DNA of 64,000 nucleotides from Hofstenia miamia (Eukaryota > Xenacoelomorpha > Acoela): contig SCFE01000041.1 in the NCBI GenBank assembly GCA_004352715.1, positions 2,070,969-2,134,968 on the forward strand. The letters run 5' to 3'. Below, one piece after another: positions 47,044 to 59,445 of this stretch. Every line of letters starts with the position of its first letter. Within the stretch, counting starts at the first letter, position 1. The notes beneath the pieces are model-generated. The model did no database searches, was not told the origin of the DNA, and worked only from the letters and a program-made list of their open reading frames with translations. Made by a program: the position numbers and the translations under genes.

Positions 47044-48500
47044 GAACTGGAATCCTTTCCATGATGTAGAACCTATTTTAGGGATATATTGATTAAGGAG
47101 GTAGTTATTAATTTGATTTTTTAATTTAATTCGCTTTATTTCAATTGGTAAATTATTCCATAGATCAACTGCTGAGTTTAAAAATGAATTTTTAAGAAAA
47201 TGCTTCTTGAACTTCACTTTATTGAATTTGGATGTCCTCGAATGATAAGTTGAACACGCATATAGGGGAAATTGCAGTTTACTATAAGGTGAGCGCTGGT
47301 TTGCGATATTCCAAAATTTTATTAATGAAAAGTATCTTATGAAATATGAAGCATCATTAATACAATATAAACGTTTTTTATTCTTAGTAGAATAATTTTC
47401 GTCATAAATATTAGCTGCCTATTTGATTTATGAATCAATTTTATTTATTAATGAGTGATTTATGTTATTAAATAAGATATTGCAGTATCTGTAATGACTT
47501 AATACTAGAGAGTTAACATTAATTTCATTTTTGCATTTATAAAATTGCCTTTATGCGCAATAGTTTTAATTACCATTGCCATTTTGCGTAACACTATGCG
47601 TATGTCATTTGAATAGTTTAATTTATTGTCAATTGTTACTCCAAGATATTTGAAAGTTTCAACTTGAGCAATTTTTGACCCCGAAAAATTGAAAATATGT
47701 GATCGATGATCTTCATTAAATGGAGACATAACACAGAATTCTGTTTTAGTGGAAATTACAGTTAAATTAAGAATATTGAAGTATCTTAGCAATTGAGATA
47801 GATTCTTTTCTAATTTACTAATCGTCGTTTCTATTTGATAATCATATGTGTATATACATGTATCGTCAGGGCTATTAGAATAGAAACCAATAGTCTAGTT
47901 TTCTAAGAAGAATCTGATGATCAATGGAGTCAAATGCTTTGGACAAGTCGACAGAAGCAATTGTGACAAAAAGATTATTATCAAAATAAGCAACCATTGT
48001 ATAAATGTATTGAACATAAAGTTTACATCTTCGGATAGAAAAACACTATTCCAAGATTCATTTTCTAAGCTAGTTTTTAGAATTTTTATTAATGCTGGGT
48101 CTCTTTCACGAATCTCTACCCAAATTCTTTTGTTTGTATTCTCCATATTGATCGATGAAAAGCAAGTAATGATACAATGATCAGAATAGGGACATTCACT
48201 GCAGACATACTTGTAATGGTTAACATTTTCAACGAGAAAGTAATCAATTAATGTTAAAGATTTGTTATTCAGTCTTGTCGGTATATTGGAATTAATTGTG
48301 TTAAGATCAACAGCATTTAGTAAATAATTTATCTTTTTCAGCATTCTTCAGATAGTTGATATTCCAGTCGCCCATTACTATTAATGGCTTCTTTCCTTTT
48401 AGAGAACATTTTAATTCGTTTTCAATTTCTGTAATAAATTTCTTAATCTGATTTTTACTGGGACAGTAAGAGATATTAATTACTTGATGAATGTTTTTTT
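47044..48500 (-). mobile_element. Decayed non-LTR retrotransposon with EN-RT deletion
   Basis: Minus-strand pieces in order: VMGDWNINYLK (about 48390-48350), NIPTRLNNKSLTLIDYFLVE and SDHCIITCF (48290-48160) from the endonuclease. A jump follows to VDLSKAFDSIDHQILLRKL (about 47955-47900) from the RT, then FKYLGVTIDNKLNY (near 47665-47620), and FLNSAVDLWNNLPIEIKRIK and SWKGFQF at 47200-47044. About 300 residues between endonuclease and the LSKAF motif are missing. Frameshifts are present, and the 3' end lies in the N gap. Confidence 0.85.
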
Positions 48501-48539
48501 TTCATGTTCGAACATATTTCCGAGATCAAAACTTTTTAC

Positions 48540-48690
48540 ATGTATTAAGCATATACAAGAAAAACTCTTTAAAGAAATCGTTGATTAATGTCGCCATTAG
48601 AACCCTGGAACTCGCTACCTAAAGAAATTAAAAACATTGAAAAACATGTTTCTGGTAAATCATGGTTAGGATAGAAACAATGAATATACT
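48540..48690 (+). mobile_element. Plus-strand retrotransposon C-terminal remnant
   Basis: The reading PWNSLPKEIKNIEKHVSGKS on the plus strand matches the C-terminal WNxLPxxIK motif of the LINE family in this window, in opposite orientation to the neighbouring copy. Only about 50 codons survive. Confidence 0.55.
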
Positions 48691-50784
48691 ATATCTAGAT
48701 ATTAGAATAGTACTATGATATCTTATCCATAGCCTGAAAATTTTTTGTAATTTATGTGATTTGTACATGCGCTTTGAAAGTCTATTGACGCTATTCAGAA
48801 TAATTATTAGATAGTTTATTGTGAACATTTATCTGAATAAATAATCTCTTATCTAGATGAAATAGCACTGTAGGGTATGGTATTATGATTTTATTTAAAC
48901 CTTAAAAATAAAAATCTTTGAAATGTACTATACCTTTTAAAATACATCGATAACATTTTATTGTCACATTCGATCTTGAAATATTTTATCAACTTTGATA
49001 GATTGTGTTTATATTTACATGGAATAATGTCATTTAAGTTTGTATATTTGATATGATTCCTAATAGAAAATGGTCAATTACTTTAATTAAGCGTTTACAT
49101 TGAATCTCATGGTTCCAGTTTTTAAATGCTCTGATATTGATGTTTCTCTTAAATATATACATATGATTCATGCATACCACAGTAGCAAATAAATCTATTT
49201 TGGAAATTTTTTCTCTTTAAATAAATATATACCAAAAATAATGTTTTTGAAACATTAATACAATTTTATAACACAGCATGCTTACTGATCTTTTGAGTAA
49301 GTAAGTTTTCAAGCCTCCGCTAATCACAGTGGTGGAAGTCTACAGTATATTTATTATTGTCTGAAATGTATGTCTATTATTAGTTGCAATTTAGATTTTT
49401 GAATTAAAATACATCGTCATTTTTGTGATTTTTCATTTTTATTGCTATTTTTTTTCACTAAACATTAAATATAAAATTCGTGGAAAATGTGTTTAACTTA
49501 TTCTGTTTGACTTACCACTAGATAAACAATTTGATCATACTACAAAATTATCCTTTCACATAAAGCATATTTCATATAACTTGTTACAAAAAGGTGTAAA
49601 TCTAAAAAAATATTTCGCAATAAATACGTTCACAAAAAACATGTCATTGCTAATTATAGTGTATTATTAAAACATGGATTTTATGTAATCAAACAGGACT
49701 AGAGATAACACAATTCATTATCTACAATGTAAATACAAATCATTAACTTTGTAAATGATGTAATATAGGCAATAAAATAAAATGCAAGTACAAAAATCTG
49801 CAAAATCACCTTAACAAGAAAACAATCATTTGCTGTAGTTCAGATAATCAATTAAAATTAATGCTCGATTAAATTATTTGAAGTTTTTCCTCATCATGTC
49901 AAATTATAAAGAGAAATTTTACACTCAAAACGTTAAATTTTTCTTAGATTAATGAATGCAAATGTACTTATCGAAGTAGCACCATAAATTCCAATATCTA
50001 TAAATTTAATTTATAACAAATTATTTAGTGTCATATGTAAAATTGTATTATTTACAAAAGTAAACAATCTGTATTCATCCGTCGAAGAAATCGCACTTTG
50101 CGGAAAAGACTTCAATCTATTGTTGAAATTTGCACCATTTTGAGGTTGAATATACTGCACATCATTGACAGAGATAAGTGGCAAATTGAACCTTGAAAAG
50201 TCTAAACACTGGAGTTATAACAGTTACAATAAATCTCGAACACATTCATTGATGATATCTTACCATCACAAGAAATAAATAGAATTTTTTTGTTACTACT
50301 GCTCCATGAATGCCAACTAAGCTAAAATTCTTAGCAGTTTCAAATATATATTTTGCAACTACTCTGAGTTATACATGTATATTGGTGATTTACCTAATTT
50401 ATATTTGTAAATTTCTCAGAAAAACACCTTAGAATATTTAATTAGCTAATAAAACTGAGATGGAGTAATATTTAAGATGAAAGGCGGTTTTATGTGGTCT
50501 GCACACGGCGACATATAGTACAAGGCCGTAGCCAACGAAGTCCAGGGGGTTACAGGACTCCTCTGTGAAATATATTAGACCTATCTGTGAACAAGGAAGC
50601 TAACACATTTTGAAATAAGCGATAGTAATAAAGTCTACTGCCGTGTGTCGTGCATTTACATAGTGCTAAATGATGGTGCGAAATGGAAAAGAATAATATA
50701 CCTTATTGCCAAAAATGACACTAAAATTTTTGAAACAGATTATATTTAAATATTTTGGATGAGCCAAGCACAATTGTTAACCAG
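48691..50784. other. AT-rich DNA without genes
   Basis: A GC-richer strip at about 50490-50570 has no frame. Nothing else is interpretable. Confidence 0.4.
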
Positions 50785-50905
50785 TAGTAGTCAAGTGGTT
50801 GAATTGTTCTCTGACTATGCCAACAAGCATAAATTCAGACGGCGGAATTCTGGAGCAGGAGGGTGCGACTCCCCATACTTCACAGTTTACCTTTGTAAAA
50901 TGCCT
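50785..50905 (+). mobile_element. tRNA-derived SINE-like head
   Basis: GTAGTCAAGTGGTTGAATTG (about 50789-50808) resembles a class II tRNA A box. GGGTGCGACTCCCC (about 50860-50873) resembles the B box GGTTCGANTCC, at a spacing compatible with a tRNA-Ser/Leu-like fold. The stem ends do not pair as a functional tRNA would, so a SINE head is the likelier reading. Confidence 0.35.
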
Positions 50906-51552
50906 ATAGGTATTTGAAACACTATGTTGAGAAGAAAAATCCAAATACAAAACAAGAATATATTATATATGCGAAAGAATCTCAACATTAAATAATGGCA
51001 GAGAAAAGGATAAATTTGAAGAACTTGGTTCTTCATACGTTTGTTGAAATTCATTGAAAACAAAGGAAAGTTGTTCCATATTTAACTGTTGATCTGGGAA
51101 ACATAGTAAAGCTATTTTCAACAAAAAAGTTTGTATTAATATCTCTATCCGTTTTTGAGTCTCATTTTTTTGAAATGAAGTATATAATTAGTTACATATT
51201 TTATTCACGTTGTTAAAATATATTACCAAATATTTACAAAGGAATACGGGACTCATAATTAATGTTAATCTGGATAAAATGTTTAGGTCAAAGAAGATTT
51301 TTATTACAAAGAATCAGAAAAAGGAATTGTGTTTGTTCACTATTGTTTTGATGCTAGTTTGCTTTTTTCAGAGGATTTTAGTGTTTGTCTCAACATATAT
51401 GCGCTTGATGAATATATGAAAGAGGTGCAAACGTAATACATAAATACGCAATGTCTTTCCCCACAAAGCATGACATTTGAGAGACACAATGATAATAATT
51501 GCAAAGCATTTGCTAGTCCAGCGCTCTGCGACGTCAATGCACAATATTTGAA

Positions 51553-51891
51553 ATGATTGGCGTTATTACAGTAGAACTAAGACGACACTCTAATGAAGAG
51601 ATATGTGCTTTGTGGAAAAGTTTTAATTTTCTGGTTCTAAAGTCAAGGAAGATTCCCAATGACACTGAATTGCAACCTTTGTTCCATTATCATCAAAGCA
51701 TACCGTATCTTAATAAGTCAACCTTAAGAGCAATACATGAAAGCGCTGAATATTTGCTCGAAACTTTCTTAACATGTTATCTTAACATGTTATATGAGAA
51801 TGTTCCTTTTCTGCATTATCACGATTTTGTCACTCAGAACGCCATCACGAGGTCAATCAAGAAAAGCACTCATTTCCTTTTAAATTTCTAG
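51553..51891 (+). CDS. Small ORF with possible histone-fold spacing
   Basis: 112 codons from a true ATG. The part LRAIHESAEYLLETFL followed by CYLNMLYENVPFLHYHDFVT has the spacing of helix 2, loop and helix 3 of an H3/CENP-type histone fold (ALQEAAEAYL...IHAKRVTIMPKDI in H3). Sequence identity is low. A direct 13-bp repeat (CTTAACATGTTAT twice, near 51769-51794) sits inside and shifts the frame if one copy is removed. The ORF could therefore be recently damaged or spurious. No promoter or splice context was recognised. Confidence 0.25.
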   Translation: MIGVITVELRRHSNEEICALWKSFNFLVLKSRKIPNDTELQPLFHYHQSIPYLNKSTLRAIHESAEYLLETFLTCYLNMLYENVPFLHYHDFVTQNAITRSIKKSTHFLLNF

Positions 51892-54130
51892 AATCAGGAG
51901 ACACAACTTACATATTTTGATAAATTTGTCAAAACATGAAAGATGAAATCCAAACAACACATCGTCTAACATTTTTTCTCAATTTTTTTAGTTAATTTAC
52001 CACAATAACCTAGTTTTTTCGATTTTCGATATTACATGAATGACATTACCTTGGGTATCCATGCAAACCCCATGTAAATAATTCCTATCTACGAGCCTGA
52101 TATAGTATGTTCTCTGAAATATTTGTCACTGCAATTTAACAGTCATAAAATAGGTTACACATGCCCACAAATTATGAGATGAGATTTATATCTCACACAT
52201 ATGTATTGGCAAATTAAAGTTTGCTAGATGTAACTTGATTTCGTAAGAGGACGGGGCATGGTTAAATGTCCCCGTCAGGATTTCAACATTAATTAATTAT
52301 TGACGAAATAAAAAATAATTAACAAAATTTGAAAATATTAAAAATAAGGTGGTGAATACATTTTAGTGTCGATTTTTTCAATATTTTGCAGAGCTTCGAA
52401 CCACTGTTTAGTCACTCAAATTGATCAAGACGAAGATGATAGATTAATGTAAAAAATCATGCAAAACCTTGGTGTTACACAGACAAATTCAAATGAAATG
52501 CCAAGAAAGTGCTGTATCACAGAGTTATAACCGGAACGTGCAGAAAGAAAGGAATGAAATGGGCAGCGACGGGCATATTTGTATAAAACGGGCAAAGAAT
52601 TTTACAAAATTTACATTAATATAATTTCTATTCTTTTGATATTTTGCAAAGTCTGTATTCGATCTTTGTAACAATGTCTCCACCAAGCAACCTGCAACAG
52701 CTATTCTTACCAGTGCCATTACACCTACCATGACTGTTAAGCAAGCCAGTTTTACCTTTTTGAATTAAATTTTAATGAGTCAACAATTTTAGGAAATTTC
52801 TTCATACAAGAAGAAATTATTCGCCAATACACCAAAAAATCACTTATTGTAAAGTTCTAAATAATTCTTTCATTTGTAGCCCAAAAACCTTTCTGGACTT
52901 AGAACATCACAGCACAGACAAATGTGGTCTATTTCAAATGTTTCGACCAAAATATGCTTCACCATTTATGAATTCATACTTTTCTAAACACGAAATTATT
53001 GCAAGGATTAAAAGGACCCCAAAACTTCGCATATGAAGTGAAATAAACATGAGCGAAAGTCCGCATTATTTGTTTATTACTTTCAGATGTTAAGAGATTA
53101 GGCCACATATGCAGTTTAAAAAGTATTGCTCAACTAATAACGAAGTAATCACTAGAATTCTATCAATATTGTGGGTTGGGACACTATATACCCATCTTGC
53201 CTTGGTATGCAAGATAGAGCAGACAACGTTTGTCACTATTTATGCGTTCTAGAGAGGTGATGTAAAATGTTAACCATTCGTTGTCACAAGCCTTGGGGAA
53301 TGTTCCAGAAGAAATCACGAAATTAACACATCTAAACTCATTTTCCGAAGAAAGAGTGGAAACTTTCCTAAACCCGTCATATTCTTCATGGTTTGTGTGA
53401 ATATTTGTATTCTATTTTGGTAAGATTTGCTTTTCAATAAATTCGAATTCGATTAAGATCATATACGGGAATGTGTGGGCCATTCATGCTGATCGTATTC
53501 TTCAAACATACTCGATTGAAAGAAAAAATCTGCTCACATTACGCATTGATTCAAATCCAAGAGACAGAAAAAAGTCACTCTTCAAGATTGGTAACTTAAA
53601 TCTATATTTCCTGTCTGCATTAGGTGTATACCTAGTTGATCATTGCATTGTTTTCCAAAAACCACCCGTTTCATTAACCGTAGAACTTAATGCCACCACT
53701 TTAACCGAGAAAATAACTACTAAGTGAGAGGTAAAAGTGAACTCATATTTGCGTATTATTTTTTAGACTTTCAAATTATTTGTAAATGTATTCTAAATAT
53801 ACTTTAAAGATTAACCGTCTTTCTGAAGAATTATTGTGCAATAATGTCTCATTCAAAAATAGATATCTCGCATCTTCAATTACCTCAAACACTCGAGTCT
53901 TCACACAAAAAATACAATGCCGTTAGCAAGTTACACTGTTGATAACACGTTTCTAGATTCCGAAAATGAAAAATCATTTAATCATATCACTGTCTGAAAA
54001 AAAGTTATGATTGATTCTTCAACAAGCATCATCACTGGAAAAACACTACGATTTCCTAATAAAACTTAACGGTTTGAAAATTTAATTAATTTAAATTTAT
54101 AAAATACAATTTACAAGAACAGCAAGATAT
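51892..54130. other. AT-rich DNA with weak ORFs
   Basis: A plus-strand ORF at 53473-53727 (84 codons, no ATG at its start) has mixed composition and no recognised domain; it could be retroelement debris. The remainder shows nothing coding. Confidence 0.3.
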
Positions 54131-55210
54131 ATGACTAGTGTTTGTAACATTTGCTCTGAAATCATAATTGAAGGAGAAAAAATGTTTCAAATGTGCCTAT
54201 TGCCATTTAAATATGTTTATCTTAAAAAATGCACGAGTCCATCAAAGGAGGAATGCATTCAAAGCATTCAATTTTATAGAAAAAATTTCATACTATATGT
54301 TCTAAATGTGTAGATATGGGCAGTAAGGACAAAGTCGAAAGTGCTATTGATTATTTCTCAAATATTTCAAGTAAGATGAATGCCTTTGAAGAAATGTCAC
54401 AGATCTAAAAAAAAGCATTTATTAAATAAAAAAATTAGTACTGTCACTAAAGAATTGAAGATCCCTTATAACGAAATAAATGAATCTATTCCATGTATCA
54501 AAGCTGAACGTGACACTATTAATAAAAGATCTGATAATCAACATATTGCCATGGCAAACACGAATATGCCACTCCACAACTCTTGTACAGTTCATGTAGT
54601 GCATACCCAACCAGCAAACCAACACGCAATATTTTCGTCTTACAGAAAGATGAAAAGCTTACTGGCATAGTAGAATTTTTTATACCTTCCTGCCATAAAT
54701 AATATAATTGTATTGATATATATATATATATTTAAATTGTATTTTGCACCCGCGCTGATTCACGCCGCCGCCGGACCAAATTGGGAATATGCCACCGCCA
54801 ACTGATTCAGGAACGGCGTGGAGCTCTACTGAAATCAAAAGATTAGGAAAACCTCTAAAAAATTTTAAAGTTTCAAGAACGCTGTTAGTAACTATTAACA
54901 CTATCTGGAACAAAATATTAATAAATGCTTCACTGTCTAAACGTCATCAGATGACGCTTTTACTAAACAACGCATTCTAAGACAACGAAGCAAACTCTCC
55001 ATTAAGCAAATAGCACTTTTTGGGCCTAAGATATTAGACATTGAAGTAGAATGGTCCAATGAGTATTATTCAAGTGATCAGGAACTTCTTTGTAAAACAT
55101 CGCGCTTGAAAACTAAAAAATGTTGCCATGGGAATGTCAACAAGAACATACTGTCATCACTGCATAATACGTTTGAAATTACGGAAATACTTAATAGCAA
55201 CTTTACCTAA
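54131..55210 (+). mobile_element. Decayed retrotransposon ORF1 with PHD-like finger
   Basis: Successive plus-strand frames read as one ORF1. A Cys-rich N-terminus has CNICSEIIIEGEKMFQMC and KKCTSP, then HTICSKCVDMG after a frameshift, resembling the PHD-type finger of CR1-like ORF1 proteins. A charged helical region follows (TVTKELKIPYNEINESIP). Next comes KRLGKPLKNFKVSRTLLVTI with WNKILINASLSK (near 54840-54930), which parallels the conserved RPLKV domain. A shifted frame continues SSDDAFTKQRILRQRSKLSI to a TAA at about 55210. Several frameshifts make it inactive. It is a different family from the zinc-knuckle element at 28-29 kb. Confidence 0.5.
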
Positions 55211-55576
55211 TGTGCTTAATAAGTAATGTAATTGACTATTTCCTTTTATCTAGTTGACCTAAATAAAAAATTTCAGTTTTCTACGTGAATTTACGTGCGA
55301 ATATACAATGTCAATGCTGCCGAAAAAACGCGTTATGAAGTTTCTTTTCAAATGAATGAAAGTAATGAATTGCGCCAAGGAATCAAACAAGAGCAATAGA
55401 GCTAGAGTCTTTGGAGTTGCCACCAAACAAGTTAGAGAATAGTAAACGCAAGAATACATATCTTGAAATCCATGCCAATAATACATAAAGCAAATAGGAT
55501 GAACTCACCGAAAAAGCCAGGCCTGGAAGATGGTTTCAAAGACAGGGTAATGGTGGTTTATTGTTCTACGCCTTAG

Positions 55577-55807
55577 ATGCGAGTGATGGCATTAAAATAT
55601 ATCTACAGATTTCAAAGCAAGTTTTGGGCGGAGTTATGGATTTATGTTACTGGGAAATCTACTTTTCCGAATGAGAACCAAGATGGCTTCAAAAAGTGGA
55701 ATATGTTTAAATATCATTTATCGACTACTGTGAAAAAGTGTGTGCATAGAAAAAATACAGACTTACATTTTATACCCGAAGGACTAACTAGCGTTGTGTA
55801 CTCTTGA
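55577..55807 (+). pseudogene. Possible pogo-like transposase fragment
   Basis: 76 codons ending DLHFIPEGLTSVVYS. The IPxGLTS block resembles the IPGGLTSxLQPLD motif near the third catalytic Asp of Tigger/pogo transposases; the QPLD part is lost to a stop. The upstream part (FWAELWIYVTG) is not recognised. Low confidence. Confidence 0.2.
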
Positions 55808-57250
55808 ATAACATTTGAAATCAGTAGATGTCCGGTAAAAAACTTTGGCGCAGACAGGCAATATGTGCACAGCCCCATCATCTACTGCTGGTGAATAGAA
55901 TCTGAAATCGTGAGAACAGATTACTACACAATGATGCAATTCTTAAAAAATGAAGCTTCTCTAGCAAATTAGTAGAAACTGAAGATGAAATGATATGAGA
56001 AGGTGATGACAATATTCGTTTATCAGAATTCCGCTCAGCATCAGGTAATGATAAAGATGACTTGTTCTATTCGGAGGCGACAGCTATAGTGATAGTGATT
56101 TAGATGGATTTTAAATACACAATTGAAAAAATTGTGCCAACTGTAATGAATTAAATTAATACAAAGTGTGTTTATTCACTTTCCAAAATAATTAGTTAAA
56201 ACTCCATACATAAAACTTTAAAAGTTCATCTGGACTAATCGTTCCGTTTCTTTCATGTAGTTTTGATCGATATTCATAAACATCGTCCGAAGCAAATTCC
56301 ACACGATCCCGAAATATCTTACCTCGAGAACTTCTTGATCCTGGAATAGGTCTGGTCATTAAGCCAACGTGAAAAATATGAAAAATAATTTTGGATTAAA
56401 ACATGAACTTGATGTCTGGGGCTTACAGTAATCCATGAAAATGTCATTAGTGTGTGTTACATATTGCGGTTTTTGATGTCAATAATTTTTCCGACGTTTC
56501 TGGGGTGAAAATTTCTCATCCATCATTCTTTCCTGAAAAAATTAAAGTAGAAAATCTAAGTGATATTATTGCTATGTGTAAGAAGAATTCAAGAGAAATA
56601 CTTGTATTCTTCCATGTATTGCAATCTTGAACAGGTCGATAACGCGATATCAAACAACAAACGAAGGAAGACATGCACCATCGCACATTATAGCCAGAAG
56701 TGGAAAAATGGCTTTCCTCCAACCAGCTTCACAGAGATACACAATCATTGATATAATTGAAATTAGAATGTTTGGTTGGGCAGCAAAAGACTAAATGCTT
56801 TCTTTTTTAGTAGTAATAGCTAATACAAAGTAACACTTTGTTGTGCAGAGTAAACACTAGTAGGAACTTTAGATTCCCAAAAGAGACACGTCAGTGACAC
56901 ACTCTCCGGGGAGATAGGATAAACCCAATAATTTTTTGTAATAATCACGTCATTCTGTTATGGCAGCCTCGGAAACATCAAAACAGTGCCAACAATCTAC
57001 TCATAACAAGAAATTTATTACTAAATACCATAATAATTTAATGAATACCTAGATAAATTGTATGACGTATATCAATAAAGTTCTTGATGAATGCAAAATT
57101 CATAAAAAAAGCATATAAAATGGCATTATCGTAGAACGGTTTTAAATGAATTCAAATACCTACGAAATTTAGCACAGAAATTTAAAGCTTCCACAAGAAT
57201 GCTTCACGAATTGAAATAAATATACCTTTTCTTATTTAATCCAAATAAGA
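55808..57250. other. Intergenic AT-rich DNA
   Basis: No supported gene. The lower end probably includes the 3' UTR of the minus-strand METTL25B-like gene. Confidence 0.35.
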
Positions 57251-57515
57251 TTATCGTCTTCCAATGATTACGCAATTGCGAGGTGAAATGCTAGGTGGAA
57301 AGATACTTGTATAAGCAACGGAAAATTCTTTTTCTTTAAGATAAAAATATCGATCTAAAAGTAAGATCGTTTCAAGCAGAGGTGCTAACATTTTATTCAA
57401 AGCCTGCATTGCAATAACTTTATGGGCTTGAGACAATAACGGCTGATAAAATTCTTCCTTGAAATCTTCCTCGTGGAAAGGCAACTTCAACAAGGTAAAT
57501 GTTGTGAGCGCATAC
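57251..57515 (-). CDS. METTL25B-like exon C (terminal)
   Basis: After an attattag acceptor it reads YALTTFTLLKLPFHEEDFKE, later MLAPLLETILLLDRYFYLKE, and ends PSISPRNCVIIGRR then TAA (57253-57251). The LLETxxLLDRxxYLxE and SPRN blocks are diagnostic of METTL25B-type C-termini. Confidence 0.9.
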
Positions 57516-59084
57516 CTAATAATATCCAGTTAGATTAACTAAAAATTCTTAAATTTACTATTATCACTGCAATTACAAGCAAATTTAACATAGTTTTCGA
57601 TTATTGAAAAGTAGTAATCAAACTTCTCTTCTTCTCATTAACCATGCTTAGTCGAAATGGTAAACTGAATATTTGGATTTTAAGGCACATAGTTATTAGA
57701 CATACATAATATCGGTTTGGAGGTATTTCTGGCTTCTTCTGAGTTGAAAACTAGCAATATTAAAAGCTTAACTAAAAATACTTACTCGGCAAATGAAAGC
57801 TTTCCTGCTCTGTGCAAACCCTTCAAACTTTGCCTTCTAAATTGATTGCCCTAAACATTGGCCTAAAATAAAGGCTTAAACATTATACACATATAGATTA
57901 ATTCTATTTCAGATTTTTCTAGAGTATTCATTCAGCAAAAAGCGCAACATTTTAATTGAAATGATAATGATTTCAGTAATATACTATAGAACGTACCACA
58001 AAAGATTTTGTATCATTGGAAGCCATCAAAAACTTATATATCTAGCTCTCGCTCAACTAACAATAACAATCACGTTCATGAAATTACCAGAGAATAATTA
58101 GGTAAGTAAAAGAAAATTGAAAACTTCATGCAATACAAAAGGAAGCTCAAAGTTTGAATAAAATTCTAGAAAAATAAACACTAGCTGTGCAAACTGCTAT
58201 CAAAGAGACACTAAGGAAAGTTATCTAATGCATTAAGCGAATTGAAGTTTCCTAAACTTTCGCGAAAGTTTCTTAAAACAGTATATTTTGTTTTGAAATT
58301 ATTTAAATTCAATTATACAAATGAGTCTACATTAAATATAATCGCAGAAAACCTACGACTATATTAAAATTTAATTAAAAAACTCTAATGATGGTAAACA
58401 CATTGGTTTAGACATTAACAAATCGGCTCGCAGTTAGTAAAACTGAATAACGTTTACGGATTTCGTTGAAACAAACTCTCGAAGCCAAAACTACGAAACA
58501 CTAAATAAATTTTTACTCTGAAGTGACAAGTTGCTTTATTTTCTTTTTCCATACCATATACAAGATACCTTTATCAAAACGGTATACTTTTTCGGCTAAC
58601 AACAAGCAAATGTTCAAAAGGGTTATAATTATATAAACAGTAGATCAATTATATAAAAAATTACGTGCTGAGAAAGATATATTTCAAGAACTGCTCTGGA
58701 ACAATGCAATTGTAATCTAGGATCTTTATACCTCAACCGATCAATGTAATTTTCAAGGGAATGACAAGCCTTTTCCATGCCCAAATAAGAAAGTCTGTGA
58801 TTGGGCAAACCCGCTACCACATTACTCATTGGATAGCCAGAAACTGCACAAGTGCAAAAGTCCCAATTACTTTCAACTACGTTATGCGAACGGTTGAAGC
58901 AATTGCAAGATTGCAGATGGTCACCTTTGAAAACACTACGGGACATCTTGTAATAGCAGCACGAAGCAAGTAAAACAGAATGTACCAACGACGACTCCGT
59001 AGCCAAGCGAAGCAAATTAGGAGCAAGATCACCACACGGGTGCAAACCAACTAATACAATTCCTGATTTCAATGCAGACGGAAT
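57251..59084 (-). CDS. METTL25B/RRNAD1-like methyltransferase, C-terminal three exons
   Basis: Exons at 59084-58665, 57850-57786 and 57515-57251 join in exact phase (0, then 0, then a Glu codon split 2+1) to 249 residues and a stop. The protein carries VLVGLHPCGDLAPNLLR (the HxCGDL motif of the METTL25/RRNAD1 family), LLASCCYYKMS, SGYPMSNVVAGLP, LRRAGKLSF-like RRQSLKGLHRAGKLSFAE, and the C-terminal LAPLLETILLLDRYFYLKE and PSISPRN block. These all align with the human METTL25B C-terminus from memory. The family has a Rossmann methyltransferase fold; its precise substrate is not established here. The N-terminal exons with the SAM-binding motif are not in the visible sequence above 59085; they may be in the N gap at 60576-61575 or beyond the window. 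Confidence 0.9.
57786..57850 (-). CDS. METTL25B-like exon B (65 bp)
   Basis: A small exon between a tttag acceptor and a consensus gtaag donor, encoding GNQFRRQSLKGLHRAGKLSF and AE. It fits the family segment preceding the (F/I)xEY motif. It starts in phase 0 after exon A and leaves two bases that, with the first base of exon C, complete the Glu codon. Confidence 0.85.
58665..59084 (-). CDS. METTL25B-like exon A
   Basis: It follows an acceptor (gctaatttag on the minus strand) and starts IPSALKSGIVLVGLHPCGDL. It ends SRAVLEIYLSQH before the donor gtaatt. It is 420 bp, phase 0 at both ends. It contains the HPCGDL and GYPMS motifs and a Cys-rich insertion (LQSCNCFNRSHNVV). Translation past the donor gives only a short non-conserved tail. 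Confidence 0.85.
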
Positions 59085-59445
59085 CTAAATTAGCATTTAG
59101 TTAATTTACATCAAAATAGCATATACCATGCAGTATGAAAAAATATAAAACGATCATATTTTTGTTCAACCATATTGATTTATACTATTTTGTAAGTGCA
59201 GTTTTGGCATATTTAAAGGTCTGCAGGTTATATGAAAGATACAATTGTGGATGATTGAGGCTCCACGAATTTTTCGCTATCACAATAATATTATGCCGTT
59301 TAATAGAGAATCGATATTTCTACGAAAATATAACTTTCTATTTACGAGATTTCATCAGGTTAGAGCGATATTAGATTCTAAAATATATACTATCAAACTT
59401 TAAACAAATTTTTAAGCATTATAATTTACATTTTCTCACCTTTAA

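Noticed and set aside
46568-47217. Long ORFs crossing the N gap
   Set aside because: Unknown residues make up most of their length; only the LINE C-terminus just above 47043 is real.
54720-54830. GC-rich inverted words (CGCCGCCGCC and related) near 54.76 kb
   Set aside because: Too short and imperfect to call an element; they overlap the decayed ORF1.
58761-58973. Plus-strand 70-codon ORF
   Set aside because: Antisense shadow of METTL25B-like exon A.
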